Positions 19,680-28,966 of a stretch of DNA of 64,000 nt are shown here, in pieces. The position numbers were made by a program, and so were the translations under genes. The notes beneath the pieces were generated by a model, which saw only the letters and a list, made by a program, of their open reading frames with translations, had not been told where the DNA came from and made no database searches. This stretch comes from GWF2-33-9 sp964500435 (GTDB lineage Bacteria > Bacteroidota > Ignavibacteria > Kapaibacteriales > UBA2268), in contig CAZCNL010000005.1 of NCBI GenBank assembly GCA_964500435.1, positions 62,001 through 126,000 on the forward strand, written 5' to 3'. How positions within the stretch are numbered: the first letter of the stretch is position 1; every line of letters starts with the position of its first letter.

Positions 19680-21596
19680 ATGTGCGGAATTGCAGGAATA
19701 ATAAAAACTCAAAACAGTAAATATACAATCAGCAAAGAATTATTGAAAGCAATGAGCGATGTAATTGAGCATCGTGGACCAGATTCGGACGGGCAATGGA
19801 TATCTAAAACTGGAAATGCGGGATTTGCTTTCCGTAGACTTGCAATTATCGATTTATCTCCTCGTGGCAATCAACCAATGACTTTGAGTGACGGCAGATA
19901 TACTATTGTATTCAATGGCGAAATTTATAATCATTTAGAATTACGTAAAGAACTTGAAAAAAAAGGTTACGTTTATAAATCAAATACTGATACTGAAACA
20001 ATATTATATGGCTATAAAGAATGGGATTCGAATTTACTCAAAAAAATGTTGGGAATGTGGGCTTTTGCAATTTGGGACGAGGAAAAGCAAGAACTTTTCG
20101 CAAGTCGTGATAGAATTGGCATTAAGCCATTTTATTTTTTACAAAATCAAGGGAATTTTATTTTTGGTTCTGAAATTAAATCAATCTTAAAATATGACAA
20201 TTATCATCCCGAAATTAATTTTGATGAATTACCAATTTACTTAACCCTTGGAGCATCGAGTAAAGATAACACTTTATTTCAGTCAATAAATAAATTACCC
20301 GCAGCACATTTTCTTAAATTATCCGCAGACGGGAAATTACAAATTAAACGTTATTGGGACCCTTTTGGAACAATTATTCCATATAGTAATTGGAACGAAG
20401 AAGAATTAGAAACAGAATTGATAAAGTTATTGCGGGATGCCATAAAAATACGAATGATGAGCGATGTTCCGTTTGGTGTGTTTTTAAGCGGTGGGATAGA
20501 TTCGAGTTTAAATGTTGCTTTGATGACTGAATTTATGGACCGCCCGATTGATACATTTACTGTCGGTTTTAAAGATTTAATTAAATATAATGAGTTGGAA
20601 TATGCACATAAGGTTTCGTCGCTTTTTCAAACAAATCATCGTGAAATTATTATCGATAGTTCGATGGCATTTCCAATATTAGATGAAATTGCTTGGCATA
20701 CTGATGAACCAAATGGTGACCCTGTTTGTATTCCGCTTTATTTTTTAAGTGAATTAACCCGCAAAGGAGGAACAATTGTTGTTCTTGTTGGTGAAGGTAG
20801 CGACGAGCAATTTATTGGATATAATTGGATGTTGCGTGAGATTCTTTTTAATAAAAATTACTGGTCTGCTTTTAATATTTTACCTCCTTTTATTAAAAAA
20901 ACTATCTATTCTTTTTTAAAACTTTTCTTAAACCATCCCCAATATTTCCAAATTCTTGAATATTTTAAAAAATCTTCAATGGGCTGGCAGCAATATTGGA
21001 GCGGTATGCCAATTTTAACAACTTTGGACCAAGAATCGCTTTTCACAGCAAAATATAGGGAACATATTAATTCTGTTGCAAAATATACCGATAAGTTACA
21101 TAATTTAGCCGACTCTTTCGATATTGATATTGATTACTCATTAAAATCAATATTTACGGAATTTGCTCAAAGATTGCCCGAGTTGCTTTTAATGCGGGTT
21201 GATAAAATTGGTATGGCAAATAGCATCGAACCTCGTGTCCCTTTTTTAGACCATAGAATTGTGGAAATGAGTTTTTCGTTAAATTTCAAGAAAAAAATAC
21301 CAGATAGTAAAACAACTAAATATTTGTTGAAAAAAGCATCGAAAGGATTAATACCGGACGAAATAATAAATCGAAAAAAACAAGGATTTGCTGCTCCGAC
21401 CTCCGAATGGCTTCGCAATGAATGGTTTGATTATACAAAAGATGTTTTACTTAACTCTTATTTTATTAAAGAGAACATTTTTTCAAAAGATTATATTAAT
21501 AAAATTCTTGAATTACATAAAACCGGTAAACAAAATTTCAGCAAGCAAATATATTCTCTTTTGATGCTGAATTTATGGCATAGAAAATTTATGTAA
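19680..21596 (+). CDS. asnB: Asparagine synthase (glutamine-hydrolysing)
   Basis: 638 aa. The start is placed at 19680 so that the catalytic Cys2 (MCGIAGI) is exposed after Met removal, as class II glutamine amidotransferases require; AAGGA lies 5-6 bp upstream. The N-terminal glutaminase domain (RGPDSDG, FNGEIYN, SNTDTE) is followed by the synthetase domain with the ATP-pyrophosphatase loop SGGIDSS at residues 270-276. It makes asparagine from aspartate, glutamine and ATP. The length fits the AsnB group also found in surface-polysaccharide clusters, but no such cluster surrounds it. Monocistronic by position. Confidence 0.93.
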   Translation: MCGIAGIIKTQNSKYTISKELLKAMSDVIEHRGPDSDGQWISKTGNAGFAFRRLAIIDLSPRGNQPMTLSDGRYTIVFNGEIYNHLELRKELEKKGYVYKSNTDTETILYGYKEWDSNLLKKMLGMWAFAIWDEEKQELFASRDRIGIKPFYFLQNQGNFIFGSEIKSILKYDNYHPEINFDELPIYLTLGASSKDNTLFQSINKLPAAHFLKLSADGKLQIKRYWDPFGTIIPYSNWNEEELETELIKLLRDAIKIRMMSDVPFGVFLSGGIDSSLNVALMTEFMDRPIDTFTVGFKDLIKYNELEYAHKVSSLFQTNHREIIIDSSMAFPILDEIAWHTDEPNGDPVCIPLYFLSELTRKGGTIVVLVGEGSDEQFIGYNWMLREILFNKNYWSAFNILPPFIKKTIYSFLKLFLNHPQYFQILEYFKKSSMGWQQYWSGMPILTTLDQESLFTAKYREHINSVAKYTDKLHNLADSFDIDIDYSLKSIFTEFAQRLPELLLMRVDKIGMANSIEPRVPFLDHRIVEMSFSLNFKKKIPDSKTTKYLLKKASKGLIPDEIINRKKQGFAAPTSEWLRNEWFDYTKDVLLNSYFIKENIFSKDYINKILELHKTGKQNFSKQIYSLLMLNLWHRKFM

Positions 21597-21621
21597 TCTG
21601 TAAATAATTGTTTTTAAAATC

Positions 21622-21660
21622 AAAAAAAAATCATCCGAAATTATTGACTTCGGATGATTT
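21622..21660 (-). terminator. Rho-independent terminator after rplY
   Basis: Perfect 12-bp inverted repeat (21628-21639 with 21649-21660), 9-nt loop, followed on the minus strand by nine T residues (complement of 21622-21630). It lies between convergent asnB and rplY. The plus-strand side lacks a T-run, so it mainly serves rplY. Confidence 0.88.
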
Positions 21661-21682
21661 AATATCGATTTTATAAGATTGT

Positions 21683-22246
21683 TTATTTGGATTCGGAAGC
21701 ACGTGTTTGTTTTACAGAGCAAATTAAAGCGCTTGGTGGCAAGCCAAACTTCCAGCCTTCTTGAACTATATCTTTAATTTGAATTTGTTGACCGATATCT
21801 AATTTTGTAATGTCAATTTCAATAGCACTTGCTAATTTATCAGGTGTTGTTGTTAATTTTATCTTATGTACAACTTGAGTAAGTTTACCACCCATACGAG
21901 TACCGATTGCAGTCCCTTTTAAAATCACTGGCAATTCAACAGTAACAGGGTGATTTGGTAATAATCCGAGAAAATCGATATGGACGATTTTTTCAGTTAC
22001 TGGATCAAATGTAATATCTTTAACAATAGCCTCCAATGGCTCTGTTGCACCATCAACAAATAATCTTACAACAGGCTTGTGTGCAGTGTATACCACCGGA
22101 CGTAAATCTTTTGCGGGGACACTGAAATTGATGTTTTCTTTTCCTTTTGCATAAAAAACGCAAGGAACAAGTTCTTTTTTACGTAATTCTTTAGCAGTTT
22201 CTCTGCCAGGAATTCTACTTTTGCAGTTTAAATCGACTGTAAGCAT
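21683..22246 (-). CDS. rplY: 50S ribosomal protein bL25 (Ctc/TL5 type)
   Basis: 187-aa 5S-rRNA-binding protein of the long Ctc form: an N-terminal L25 domain (residues 1-~90) plus the TL5-like beta domain (HPVTVELPVILKGTAIG...). The family pattern RKKELVPCVFYAKGKEN is present. It lies 38 bp downstream of prs, the usual prs-rplY order in many bacteria, and ends in a strong terminator. Confidence 0.95.
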   Translation of the reverse strand: MLTVDLNCKSRIPGRETAKELRKKELVPCVFYAKGKENINFSVPAKDLRPVVYTAHKPVVRLFVDGATEPLEAIVKDITFDPVTEKIVHIDFLGLLPNHPVTVELPVILKGTAIGTRMGGKLTQVVHKIKLTTTPDKLASAIEIDITKLDIGQQIQIKDIVQEGWKFGLPPSALICSVKQTRASESK

Positions 22247-22284
22247 CTATTACTCCTTTTATTTAAAAATTAATTATTACTAAA

Positions 22285-23226
22285 CTACCTTTCAATTTCG
22301 AAAAGGGAGGAGATAGAGCGGTTATCGTGAGTTCTGATAATTGCTTCAGATAAAAGTTCTGCAACAGAAGCAACAATAAATTTATCAGTTTTCTTTTTCA
22401 AAGGAATTGTGTCTGTAACAAAAATATTTTTGACAGCATCGGCATTTTGCAGTTTATCAATAGCATCACCGGAAAGGACAGGATGAACGCAAATTCCAAA
22501 AATGTCAAGTGCTCCTTGATCTTTCAATGCTTCAGCACATTTGATAAAAGTAGTACCCGTATCAATCATATCGTCAACGATGAAGACGTGTTTTTTGGAT
22601 GGATCACCAATAACATTCATAACTTCGGCGACATTATGCTGTGGACGGCGTTTATCGACAATAACTAAATTAGCGTTTTCGAGCCTTTTTGCGTATGCTC
22701 TTGCTGTTTTAACAGAACCAACATCAGGAGCAGCCACGGCGATATTTTCGAGACCTAATTTGCGTGCAGCACGAATTAATACCGGCGACGCATACAAATT
22801 ATCTAATGGAATATCGAAAAAGCCTTGAATTTGTGATGAATGCAAATCAATTGTTATAACTCTATCAGCTCCAGCACGCTCTAAAAGGTTTGCAACAAGT
22901 TTAGCAGTAATAGATACTCTTGGTTGGTCTTTTCTATCTTGACGAGAATAACCGTAATATGGAATTACAGCAGTTACTCTTTTAACAGAAGCTCGCTTTG
23001 CAGCGTCGATTAACATTAACAATTCGAAAATGTTATCGGAGGGCGGAAATGTGGATTGAATTATGAATAAATCAATCCCTCGTACATTATCCTCGAATTT
23101 TACCCAAATCTCACCATCGCTAAAGTTCTGTATTGTCGTTTCCGATAGGTCAATACCAAGAATATTAGCTACTCTATTTGCTAATTCAGGATTTGAACGC
23201 CCCGTTGCAATTTTAAAATCGTGCAT
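22285..23226 (-). CDS. prs: Ribose-phosphate pyrophosphokinase
   Basis: 313-aa PRPP synthetase making phosphoribosyl pyrophosphate from ribose-5-phosphate and ATP for nucleotide, His and Trp synthesis. Visible are the ATP-site segment YYGYSRQDRKDQPR, the metal-binding TIDLHSSQIQGFF and the PRPP loop VDDMIDTGTT. Full family length. Probably cotranscribed with rplY; tRNA-Gln lies 18 bp upstream on the same strand and may share the transcript. Functionally linked to rpiB at 49.3 kb, which supplies ribose-5-phosphate. Confidence 0.97.
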   Translation of the reverse strand: MHDFKIATGRSNPELANRVANILGIDLSETTIQNFSDGEIWVKFEDNVRGIDLFIIQSTFPPSDNIFELLMLIDAAKRASVKRVTAVIPYYGYSRQDRKDQPRVSITAKLVANLLERAGADRVITIDLHSSQIQGFFDIPLDNLYASPVLIRAARKLGLENIAVAAPDVGSVKTARAYAKRLENANLVIVDKRRPQHNVAEVMNVIGDPSKKHVFIVDDMIDTGTTFIKCAEALKDQGALDIFGICVHPVLSGDAIDKLQNADAVKNIFVTDTIPLKKKTDKFIVASVAELLSEAIIRTHDNRSISSLFEIER

Positions 23227-23244
23227 TTTTTTTTAAAAAAAATG

Positions 23245-23316
23245 CTGGGGTGAAAGGATTCGAACCTCTGAATGACGGGACCAAAACCCGTTGCCTTACC
23301 ACTTGGCCACACCCCA
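23245..23316 (-). tRNA. tRNA-Gln (anticodon TTG)
   Basis: Read on the minus strand: a 7-bp acceptor stem (TGGGGTG/CACCCCA), an anticodon loop TTTTGGT with anticodon TTG flanked by a GGG/CCC stem, a GTTCGAATC T-loop and discriminator G. 72 nt; CCA is not encoded. TTG decodes Gln CAA (and CAG by wobble). Confidence 0.95.
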
Positions 23317-23431
23317 GTAAAATTTAGAATACAAAATTAAGAAAATTTTTCTAATTATACAAATTATTCTTCAAAAAAATTAATATTTATAATGAAAATT
23401 AATACTAATTTTCAAAATCATATTCTTTTCT

Positions 23432-24070
23432 TTAATATCTAATTGTTGAAATTATTGAATTAAAAATTTTGTTCATCTCATCTTCCGTTGGCAATGTAAT
23501 TCCGCTTAAATTCATTGGTATAATTGTTACTTCATATATTATGTTCATTGATGATTTAAATATAGCAGTAAAGGCATTAAGCGGTTGTGTTCGTGTCCGA
23601 TAATGATAAATTGCGAATTCTAAATTATTAGAATTTATTGTATAGATTTTATCAAATTTTATTAATGAACCGCCCGTTCTTTTTTGTTTCCTGTCGAAAG
23701 ATGCATTTGCAAGCCCAATCATATGTTGTTGTTTATAAATATCTTCAAGCATTTCATTGGATTGGTAACTTGAAAACACAATTGATAGCGTATATTCTGG
23801 ATTAACTGCAATTGCAAAAACGTCTTTTGGTGTGTCATCCGATAAATCAGTAAAAAACCATCCTTTCGGTATTAAACAAATCATATCTCCACGAGGTGAG
23901 CGAAGTGCTTCGTCATTCATTTCAATTTGCGGTTTTTGCAGCATTTCGATTGATACTTCTTCTTCGACTTGAGTCTTTGGCTTAACAAATATACAACTAT
24001 TGAAATAAAATGCAGAAGATATGATTAATATAAAAATTAACTGCTTTTTATTGAAAATTCTTTTTAGCAT
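23432..24070 (-). CDS. Putative lipoprotein, function unknown
   Basis: About 212 aa from the ATG at 24070; a TTG six codons upstream (24088) would overlap the previous gene by 14 bp. The N-terminus (MLKRIFNKK, then a hydrophobic stretch ending FYFNSC) looks like a lipoprotein signal with a weak lipobox. The body has a mixed alpha/beta pattern with PRGDMICLIPKGWFFTDL but no family I recognise. Likely cotranscribed with the ferredoxin-NADP reductase gene, whose stop is a few bases upstream. Envelope location is inferred from the signal only. Confidence 0.7.
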   Translation of the reverse strand: MLKRIFNKKQLIFILIISSAFYFNSCIFVKPKTQVEEEVSIEMLQKPQIEMNDEALRSPRGDMICLIPKGWFFTDLSDDTPKDVFAIAVNPEYTLSIVFSSYQSNEMLEDIYKQQHMIGLANASFDRKQKRTGGSLIKFDKIYTINSNNLEFAIYHYRTRTQPLNAFTAIFKSSMNIIYEVTIIPMNLSGITLPTEDEMNKIFNSIISTIRY

Positions 24071-24074
24071 AGCA

Positions 24075-24872
24075 TTAGTATTCTTCAATATGTAACGAAC
24101 CTAAACAAGTCGAAGTGTGTTTTGTATAGCGATGCTCAAATAAAAATTTGGAGACACTCTCGACCATTCGAGGATTACCACAAAGAAAGAAATGTGTTTT
24201 ATTAGGATTAATTTCTATACCAACATTTTCCAATATTCCAGCGGAAAGATGCTCTTCAATATAACCACGGAGCCCAGTCCAAGAATTATCAGCTTTTAAT
24301 AAAGTTGGAAAATAATAGAAATTTTTAAAAACGTTTTGAATAAAAGTAAGTTCACTATAATAACCTAAATCCCAAGGATAAGCAGCACCATGAATGACAG
24401 CCATTTTAATTTCAGGATGATCCGCAATATGCGAACGCAAAAAACTTATATATGGTGCTAATCCTGTTCCAGTTGCAATCATTACTATGTTATAGTTTGG
24501 AGGAGTATCATTTAATGAGAACACTCCAAGAATTTTATCGTCTATCCACATTCTATCGCCTTGGGATAAATTGAATAAACGTGGGGTTAATTGTCCTGAT
24601 TTAACTTGACTAATATAAAATTCAAAATCTCGTGTTTCATTTTTTGCAGATGCAATAGAATATGGACGTTTGATTAAAACTTCGGGGTCAATATCTTCTA
24701 ACGGTATGCTGGAATTATAAGAACGTGGCTCTTTTGCCAAAAGACCAATTGTTGTATATTGTCCCGCCTTGAATTCATCTCTTGGAGTATCAGTTTTTAA
24801 TCTCAAAATCATTAAGTCTGGGGTTAATAATATTTTGCCTATTACAGTTGCATTATAGATACTTTCTGACAT
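24075..24872 (-). CDS. Ferredoxin/flavodoxin-NADP+ reductase (Fpr type)
   Basis: 265-aa flavoenzyme moving electrons between NADPH and ferredoxin or flavodoxin. It has the FAD-binding motif RPYSIAS (around residue 69), the NADP-binding GTGLAPYISFLR and a C-terminal FFLCGNPRMVE with a terminal aromatic segment (HIEEY). The size is that of bacterial Fpr. Followed at once by the lipoprotein gene. Strong family call; the redox partner is not evident. Confidence 0.92.
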   Translation of the reverse strand: MSESIYNATVIGKILLTPDLMILRLKTDTPRDEFKAGQYTTIGLLAKEPRSYNSSIPLEDIDPEVLIKRPYSIASAKNETRDFEFYISQVKSGQLTPRLFNLSQGDRMWIDDKILGVFSLNDTPPNYNIVMIATGTGLAPYISFLRSHIADHPEIKMAVIHGAAYPWDLGYYSELTFIQNVFKNFYYFPTLLKADNSWTGLRGYIEEHLSAGILENVGIEINPNKTHFFLCGNPRMVESVSKFLFEHRYTKHTSTCLGSLHIEEY

Positions 24873-25027
24873 AGTTTATAATCTTTTAATTTTTTAAAAA
24901 ATAATATTTTGCAAATTAACAAATTACAATAAAATACTTTGTAAACTAATTCATTTTACTTATCACTTTTACTTTAACTTTTTTGTATTTAAAAGTTAAT
25001 TTTTACGTATAATTATTTGTACATCTT

Positions 25028-25573
25028 TTAATAATTCGGACGACCAAAACCGACAATCGAAGAGTAGCCAGAATATGTATTCAAATCTTGTTTAATAACT
25101 CCTTGACTCGAACTTGCATGAATCATTTTACCATTACCAATATATATTGCAACATGGCTGACGCTGCTATTTTTTCCGAAAAATATTAAATCGCCTGGTT
25201 TGAGTTCATCTTGGCTAATTCTTGGAATAAAATTATATTGCTGCTGTGCTGTTCTCGGTAAATTAACTCCTAATGATGAATAAACATTTTGCACAAAAGC
25301 TGAACAATCAACACCTTTTTTTGAATCGCCTCCATATTGATATGGTGTGCCAATCCAATTTTCTGCAACTTCAATTATATAATCATTGTCGTTGGCATCA
25401 CTTTTATAATTAATGTTGTTTTTTTTATCAATTTTATTTTTTATTGTTTTTGAAGTAATTGAATTATGATTTTCATTATTTGTAAAGCGAGTTGCTGATT
25501 GGCAACCGCTAAACGCAATCGCCAAAACCAACGAAAATGTAATAATAGTTATATACGCTGTAAACTTAATCAT
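25028..25573 (-). CDS. NlpC/P60 lipoprotein endopeptidase (Spr/MepS-like)
   Basis: 181-aa lipoprotein (lipobox AFSGC, C24) with a C-terminal NlpC/P60 domain: catalytic C90 (VDCSAFV), H140 (VSHVAIYIG) and H152 (MIHASS). It cleaves peptide bonds in peptidoglycan stem peptides or cross-links from the periplasmic side of the outer membrane. A lysine/asparagine-rich linker (residues ~30-62) joins lipid anchor and domain. Divergent from mnmE across 116 bp. A TGGCACA-N4-TTGAT stretch on its strand (25585-25600) resembles a sigma-54 site but lacks the invariant -12 GC. Confidence 0.92.
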   Translation of the reverse strand: MIKFTAYITIITFSLVLAIAFSGCQSATRFTNNENHNSITSKTIKNKIDKKNNINYKSDANDNDYIIEVAENWIGTPYQYGGDSKKGVDCSAFVQNVYSSLGVNLPRTAQQQYNFIPRISQDELKPGDLIFFGKNSSVSHVAIYIGNGKMIHASSSQGVIKQDLNTYSGYSSIVGFGRPNY

Positions 25574-25689
25574 AAAAACAATATATCAAACTATGTGCCA
25601 AATTTTCTATTCTTCATAATTGCAATAAAATAAACAAATTAACTTCTATATTTTTCTATAAATAATAAATTAATTATATTTTAGATAAA

Positions 25690-27036
25690 ATGCAAGAAAC
25701 AATTGTAGCATTAGCAACACCACCAGGCATAAGTGGAATTGCTATAATAAGATTAAGCGGCGACGAGGCAATATCAATTGCCGATAAACATTTTATTGGT
25801 AAAATCAAATTAGTTGAATCTAAATCTCATCGTATTCATTATGGTAAATTTGTAACAAATAATAAAGAAATTGATACAATTACAGCATCAGTTTTTATTG
25901 CACCAAATTCATATACTGGTGAAAATGTTGTTGAAATATCTTCTCATGGTTCTGTAATTATTTATAATCAAATTATTGAAGAATTAATCAAAAGTGGAGC
26001 AAGATTAGCCGAACCAGGAGAATTTACAAAACGTGCCTTTTTAAATGGCAAAATCGATTTATTGCAAGCAGAAGCAGTCGCCGATTTAATCAATTCTGTT
26101 TCCAAAGTTTCTGAATTGACAAGCTTAAGGCAACTTGAAGGTGGTTTTACTCAAAAAATAATGAAAGAACGCCAAGAACTTATTAACATTGCAGGATTAT
26201 TAGAATTAGAGCTCGACTTCGCAGACGAAGATATAGAATTTGTTAATAAACAACATTTGACTGAAAAATTATATCGAATATTAGATTTTACACAAGAAAT
26301 TATTGATAGTTATAATGCTTCAAAAGTATTAAGAATAGGCTATTATATTGCTATTGTTGGCTATCCAAATACTGGTAAATCTACGTTATTTAATACTTTG
26401 CTCAACAGAAAAAGAGCTATTGTCAGCGAAATACCAGGCACAACTCGAGATTATTTAGAAGAATATATTTATATTAACGATATACCAATGAAGTTATACG
26501 ATACAGCAGGAATGCGTGAATCATCAGATATAATCGAAATAGAAGGCATAAAGTTAGTTAGTTCTATAATTAAACAATCTAATTTAATTATTGTATTAAA
26601 TGATTCAAAAATTTCGTTTTCTCATTCTGATAAATTGTATTCAGAAATAAAGCACCAATATCCAAATAATGAAATAATATTAGTCCATAACAAAATAGAT
26701 ACCATCGATGAATCCCCAAGAATCAATGATGAAATATATATATCTGCAAAATATAACATAGGCATAAACAAATTAAAAGAAGTAATTGCCGATAAAGCGA
26801 AGAAATATTATAAAAATGAAAATGATATTTTAGTAAATCAACGACAATATAATTTATTGCAAGAAATTAAAGTTAATTTATTGGACGCTTTAAATTCTCT
26901 ACAAAATAATATGGAAAACGAGTTCATTGCTATCGACATACGCAAAGCCATAAAAAAAATTGGTGAATTAACAGGTGAAATTTATAATGAAGATATATTA
27001 AATTCCATCTTTTCAAGTTTTTGTATAGGTAAATAA
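25690..27036 (+). CDS. mnmE: tRNA uridine-5-carboxymethylaminomethyl modification GTPase
   Basis: 448 aa, the usual MnmE length. N-terminal tetrahydrofolate-binding domain (ALATPPGISGIAIIRLSG), helical domain, inserted G domain with G1 GYPNTGKST, G3 DTAGMRES and G4 HNKID, and the C-terminal CIGK with the essential cysteine. With MnmG it installs cmnm5 at U34 of tRNAs. Its stop codon directly abuts a parS-like site, and mnmG starts 24 bp later, so the pair is an operon with parS inside it. mnmE-mnmG commonly sits near the chromosome origin. Confidence 0.97.
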   Translation: MQETIVALATPPGISGIAIIRLSGDEAISIADKHFIGKIKLVESKSHRIHYGKFVTNNKEIDTITASVFIAPNSYTGENVVEISSHGSVIIYNQIIEELIKSGARLAEPGEFTKRAFLNGKIDLLQAEAVADLINSVSKVSELTSLRQLEGGFTQKIMKERQELINIAGLLELELDFADEDIEFVNKQHLTEKLYRILDFTQEIIDSYNASKVLRIGYYIAIVGYPNTGKSTLFNTLLNRKRAIVSEIPGTTRDYLEEYIYINDIPMKLYDTAGMRESSDIIEIEGIKLVSSIIKQSNLIIVLNDSKISFSHSDKLYSEIKHQYPNNEIILVHNKIDTIDESPRINDEIYISAKYNIGINKLKEVIADKAKKYYKNENDILVNQRQYNLLQEIKVNLLDALNSLQNNMENEFIAIDIRKAIKKIGELTGEIYNEDILNSIFSSFCIGK

Positions 27037-27052
27037 TGTTTCACGTGGAACA
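27037..27052 (-). promoter_or_regulatory. parS-like ParB-binding site 1
   Basis: The 16 bp TGTTTCACGTGGAACA directly follow the mnmE stop codon. On the minus strand they read TGTTCCACGTGAAACA, a full match to the chromosomal parS consensus TGTTNCACGTGAAACA. The same 16-mer occurs in the other orientation at 28942. Confidence 0.85.
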
Positions 27053-27060
27053 ATTCAAAT

Positions 27061-28920
27061 ATGAATAATAAATTTGATATAATTGTAATTGGTGGTGGTC
27101 ACGCTGGTATTGAAGCTGCAAACATTGCCAATAAAATGAAAATAAATACAGCGCTTATAACAATGAGCAAAGCAACGATGGGCCGTCCATCTTGTAATCC
27201 TTCGATTGGTGGATCAGCAAAAGGTCATTTAGTAAAAGAAATAGATGCGCTTGGTGGAGCAATGGGACTGCTCGCTGATTTAGGGGGTATTCAATTTAAA
27301 ATGCTTAACAAATCTAAAGGTCCAGCAATTTGGTCTCCTCGAGCTCAAATTGATAAAGACTTATATCCAATCGTAGTAAATAACTATTTAAACACCCAAC
27401 CATACTTAACAATAATTGAAGATAATGTTAATGAAATATTAGTTGATGGTACAAAAGTTACAGGTGTTAAATTATCTACTGGACTTATTCTTAATTCCAA
27501 AGCTGTAATTCTGACTGCCGGCACTTTTTTAAATGGTTTAATGTGGGTTGGCTTAGAATCAACTCCTGGTGGTCGCTATGGCGAACCTGCAAATAATAAA
27601 ATATCAAATTTATTAAAAGAATATGGTTTCGAAATTGGACGCTTAAAAACTGGCACACCACCAAGAGTGCACTCTGATTCAATAAATTATAGCAAGTTAA
27701 CTCTCCATCCAGGTGATGATGAACCACAACCTTTTTCAATTTTAACCGAAAAAGTTGAAAATAAGGTTATGTGTTACGCAACTTCAACCAATGAAACTGT
27801 TCACAGTATTTTGCAACAAGGTTTCGACCAGTCTGCTATGTTTACAGGATTAATTTACGGTGTTGGTCCGAGATATTGTCCTTCTATTGAAGATAAAGTC
27901 AATCGCTTCGCTGATAAAACATCACATAAAATTGTGTTGGAGCCAGAAGGTTTAAACACGAGTTCTGTTTATGTGAATGGCTTTTCTACAAGTTTACCAA
28001 AAGATATTCAAGAACAAGGATTAAAAAAGATTCCCGGCTTAGAAAATTCTAAAATATTAAGATATGGCTATGCAATAGAATATGATTATTTTAATCCATA
28101 TCAATTAAAATTAACATTAGAAACCAAAAATATTGATAATTTATATTTCGCAGGACAAATAAATGGGACGAGCGGTTACGAGGAAGCAGCAGCACAGGGC
28201 TTAATTGCTGGGTTGAATGCAGCTTTGAAAATAAAAGAAATGGAGCCATTAATTTTAAAAAGGAATGAATCTTACATTTCTGTTTTAATAGATGATTTAG
28301 TAAATAAGGAACACAACGAACCTTATCGAATATTTACTTCTAACGCAGAATATCGTTTGCTATTAAGACAAGATAATGCATATTATCGTTTAAGTCATTA
28401 CGCATATAAATTAGGATTAATCGAACCTCATATTTTCCATAAAATTGAATATAATTTGGAATTAATTGAAAAAGGGTTAATAGAACTTGGAAATTATAAA
28501 TTCAAAACTACTGAAATTAATGATTATTTAATTCAACAAGAAGAAAATCCTGTGATTGAATCCACGGATATTTACTCTTTAACAAAAAGAGGCAATGTAT
28601 TTCTCAAAGATTTAATGATTAAAACATCTGGAAATGAAGTACTCGAAAAAATAAAGCAAGAACCCGAAGTAATAAACCAATTAGAAATTGAAATTAAATA
28701 CGAAGGTTATATAAAACGACAATTGAAAGAAGTAGAATATTTTTTGCAAAACGAAAATAAATTAATCCCTGATAAATTTGATTATTCAAAAGTTCAATCT
28801 TTATCAACAGAAGCAAAAACAAAATTATCAAAAATACGCCCGAAATCCTTAGGACAGGCATCAAGAATACAAGGTGTTTCAGCAACAGATATTTCTATCC
28901 TTTCTCTTTTTATTAAATAA
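27061..28920 (+). CDS. mnmG: tRNA uridine-5-carboxymethylaminomethyl modification enzyme, FAD subunit
   Basis: 619-aa FAD enzyme, partner of MnmE. The N-terminal Rossmann loop VIGGGHAGIEAA, the RPSCNPSIGGSAKGHLVKEIDALGG block, TGTPPRV and the C-terminal LSTEAKTKLSKIRPKSLGQASRIQGVSATDISIL are all typical. Both sides of the gene carry an identical parS-like 16-mer in inverted orientation. The genes that usually follow (rsmG, parA, parB) are absent; rmlD comes next. Confidence 0.97.
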   Translation: MNNKFDIIVIGGGHAGIEAANIANKMKINTALITMSKATMGRPSCNPSIGGSAKGHLVKEIDALGGAMGLLADLGGIQFKMLNKSKGPAIWSPRAQIDKDLYPIVVNNYLNTQPYLTIIEDNVNEILVDGTKVTGVKLSTGLILNSKAVILTAGTFLNGLMWVGLESTPGGRYGEPANNKISNLLKEYGFEIGRLKTGTPPRVHSDSINYSKLTLHPGDDEPQPFSILTEKVENKVMCYATSTNETVHSILQQGFDQSAMFTGLIYGVGPRYCPSIEDKVNRFADKTSHKIVLEPEGLNTSSVYVNGFSTSLPKDIQEQGLKKIPGLENSKILRYGYAIEYDYFNPYQLKLTLETKNIDNLYFAGQINGTSGYEEAAAQGLIAGLNAALKIKEMEPLILKRNESYISVLIDDLVNKEHNEPYRIFTSNAEYRLLLRQDNAYYRLSHYAYKLGLIEPHIFHKIEYNLELIEKGLIELGNYKFKTTEINDYLIQQEENPVIESTDIYSLTKRGNVFLKDLMIKTSGNEVLEKIKQEPEVINQLEIEIKYEGYIKRQLKEVEYFLQNENKLIPDKFDYSKVQSLSTEAKTKLSKIRPKSLGQASRIQGVSATDISILSLFIK

Positions 28921-28941
28921 ATAAGATAATTACATAATTAA

Positions 28942-28957
28942 TGTTCCACGTGAAACA
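28942..28957 (+). promoter_or_regulatory. parS-like ParB-binding site 2
   Basis: TGTTCCACGTGAAACA in the 46-bp gap between mnmG and rmlD, a full match to the chromosomal parS consensus and the exact reverse complement of the site at 27037-27052. Noncoding position and duplication make chance unlikely. Confidence 0.88.
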
Positions 28958-28966
28958 TATTATAAA

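Noticed and set aside
25585..25600. Sigma-54-like TGGCACA-N4-TTGAT before the NlpC/P60 gene
   Set aside because: The invariant -12 GC is GA here, so it fails the key position.
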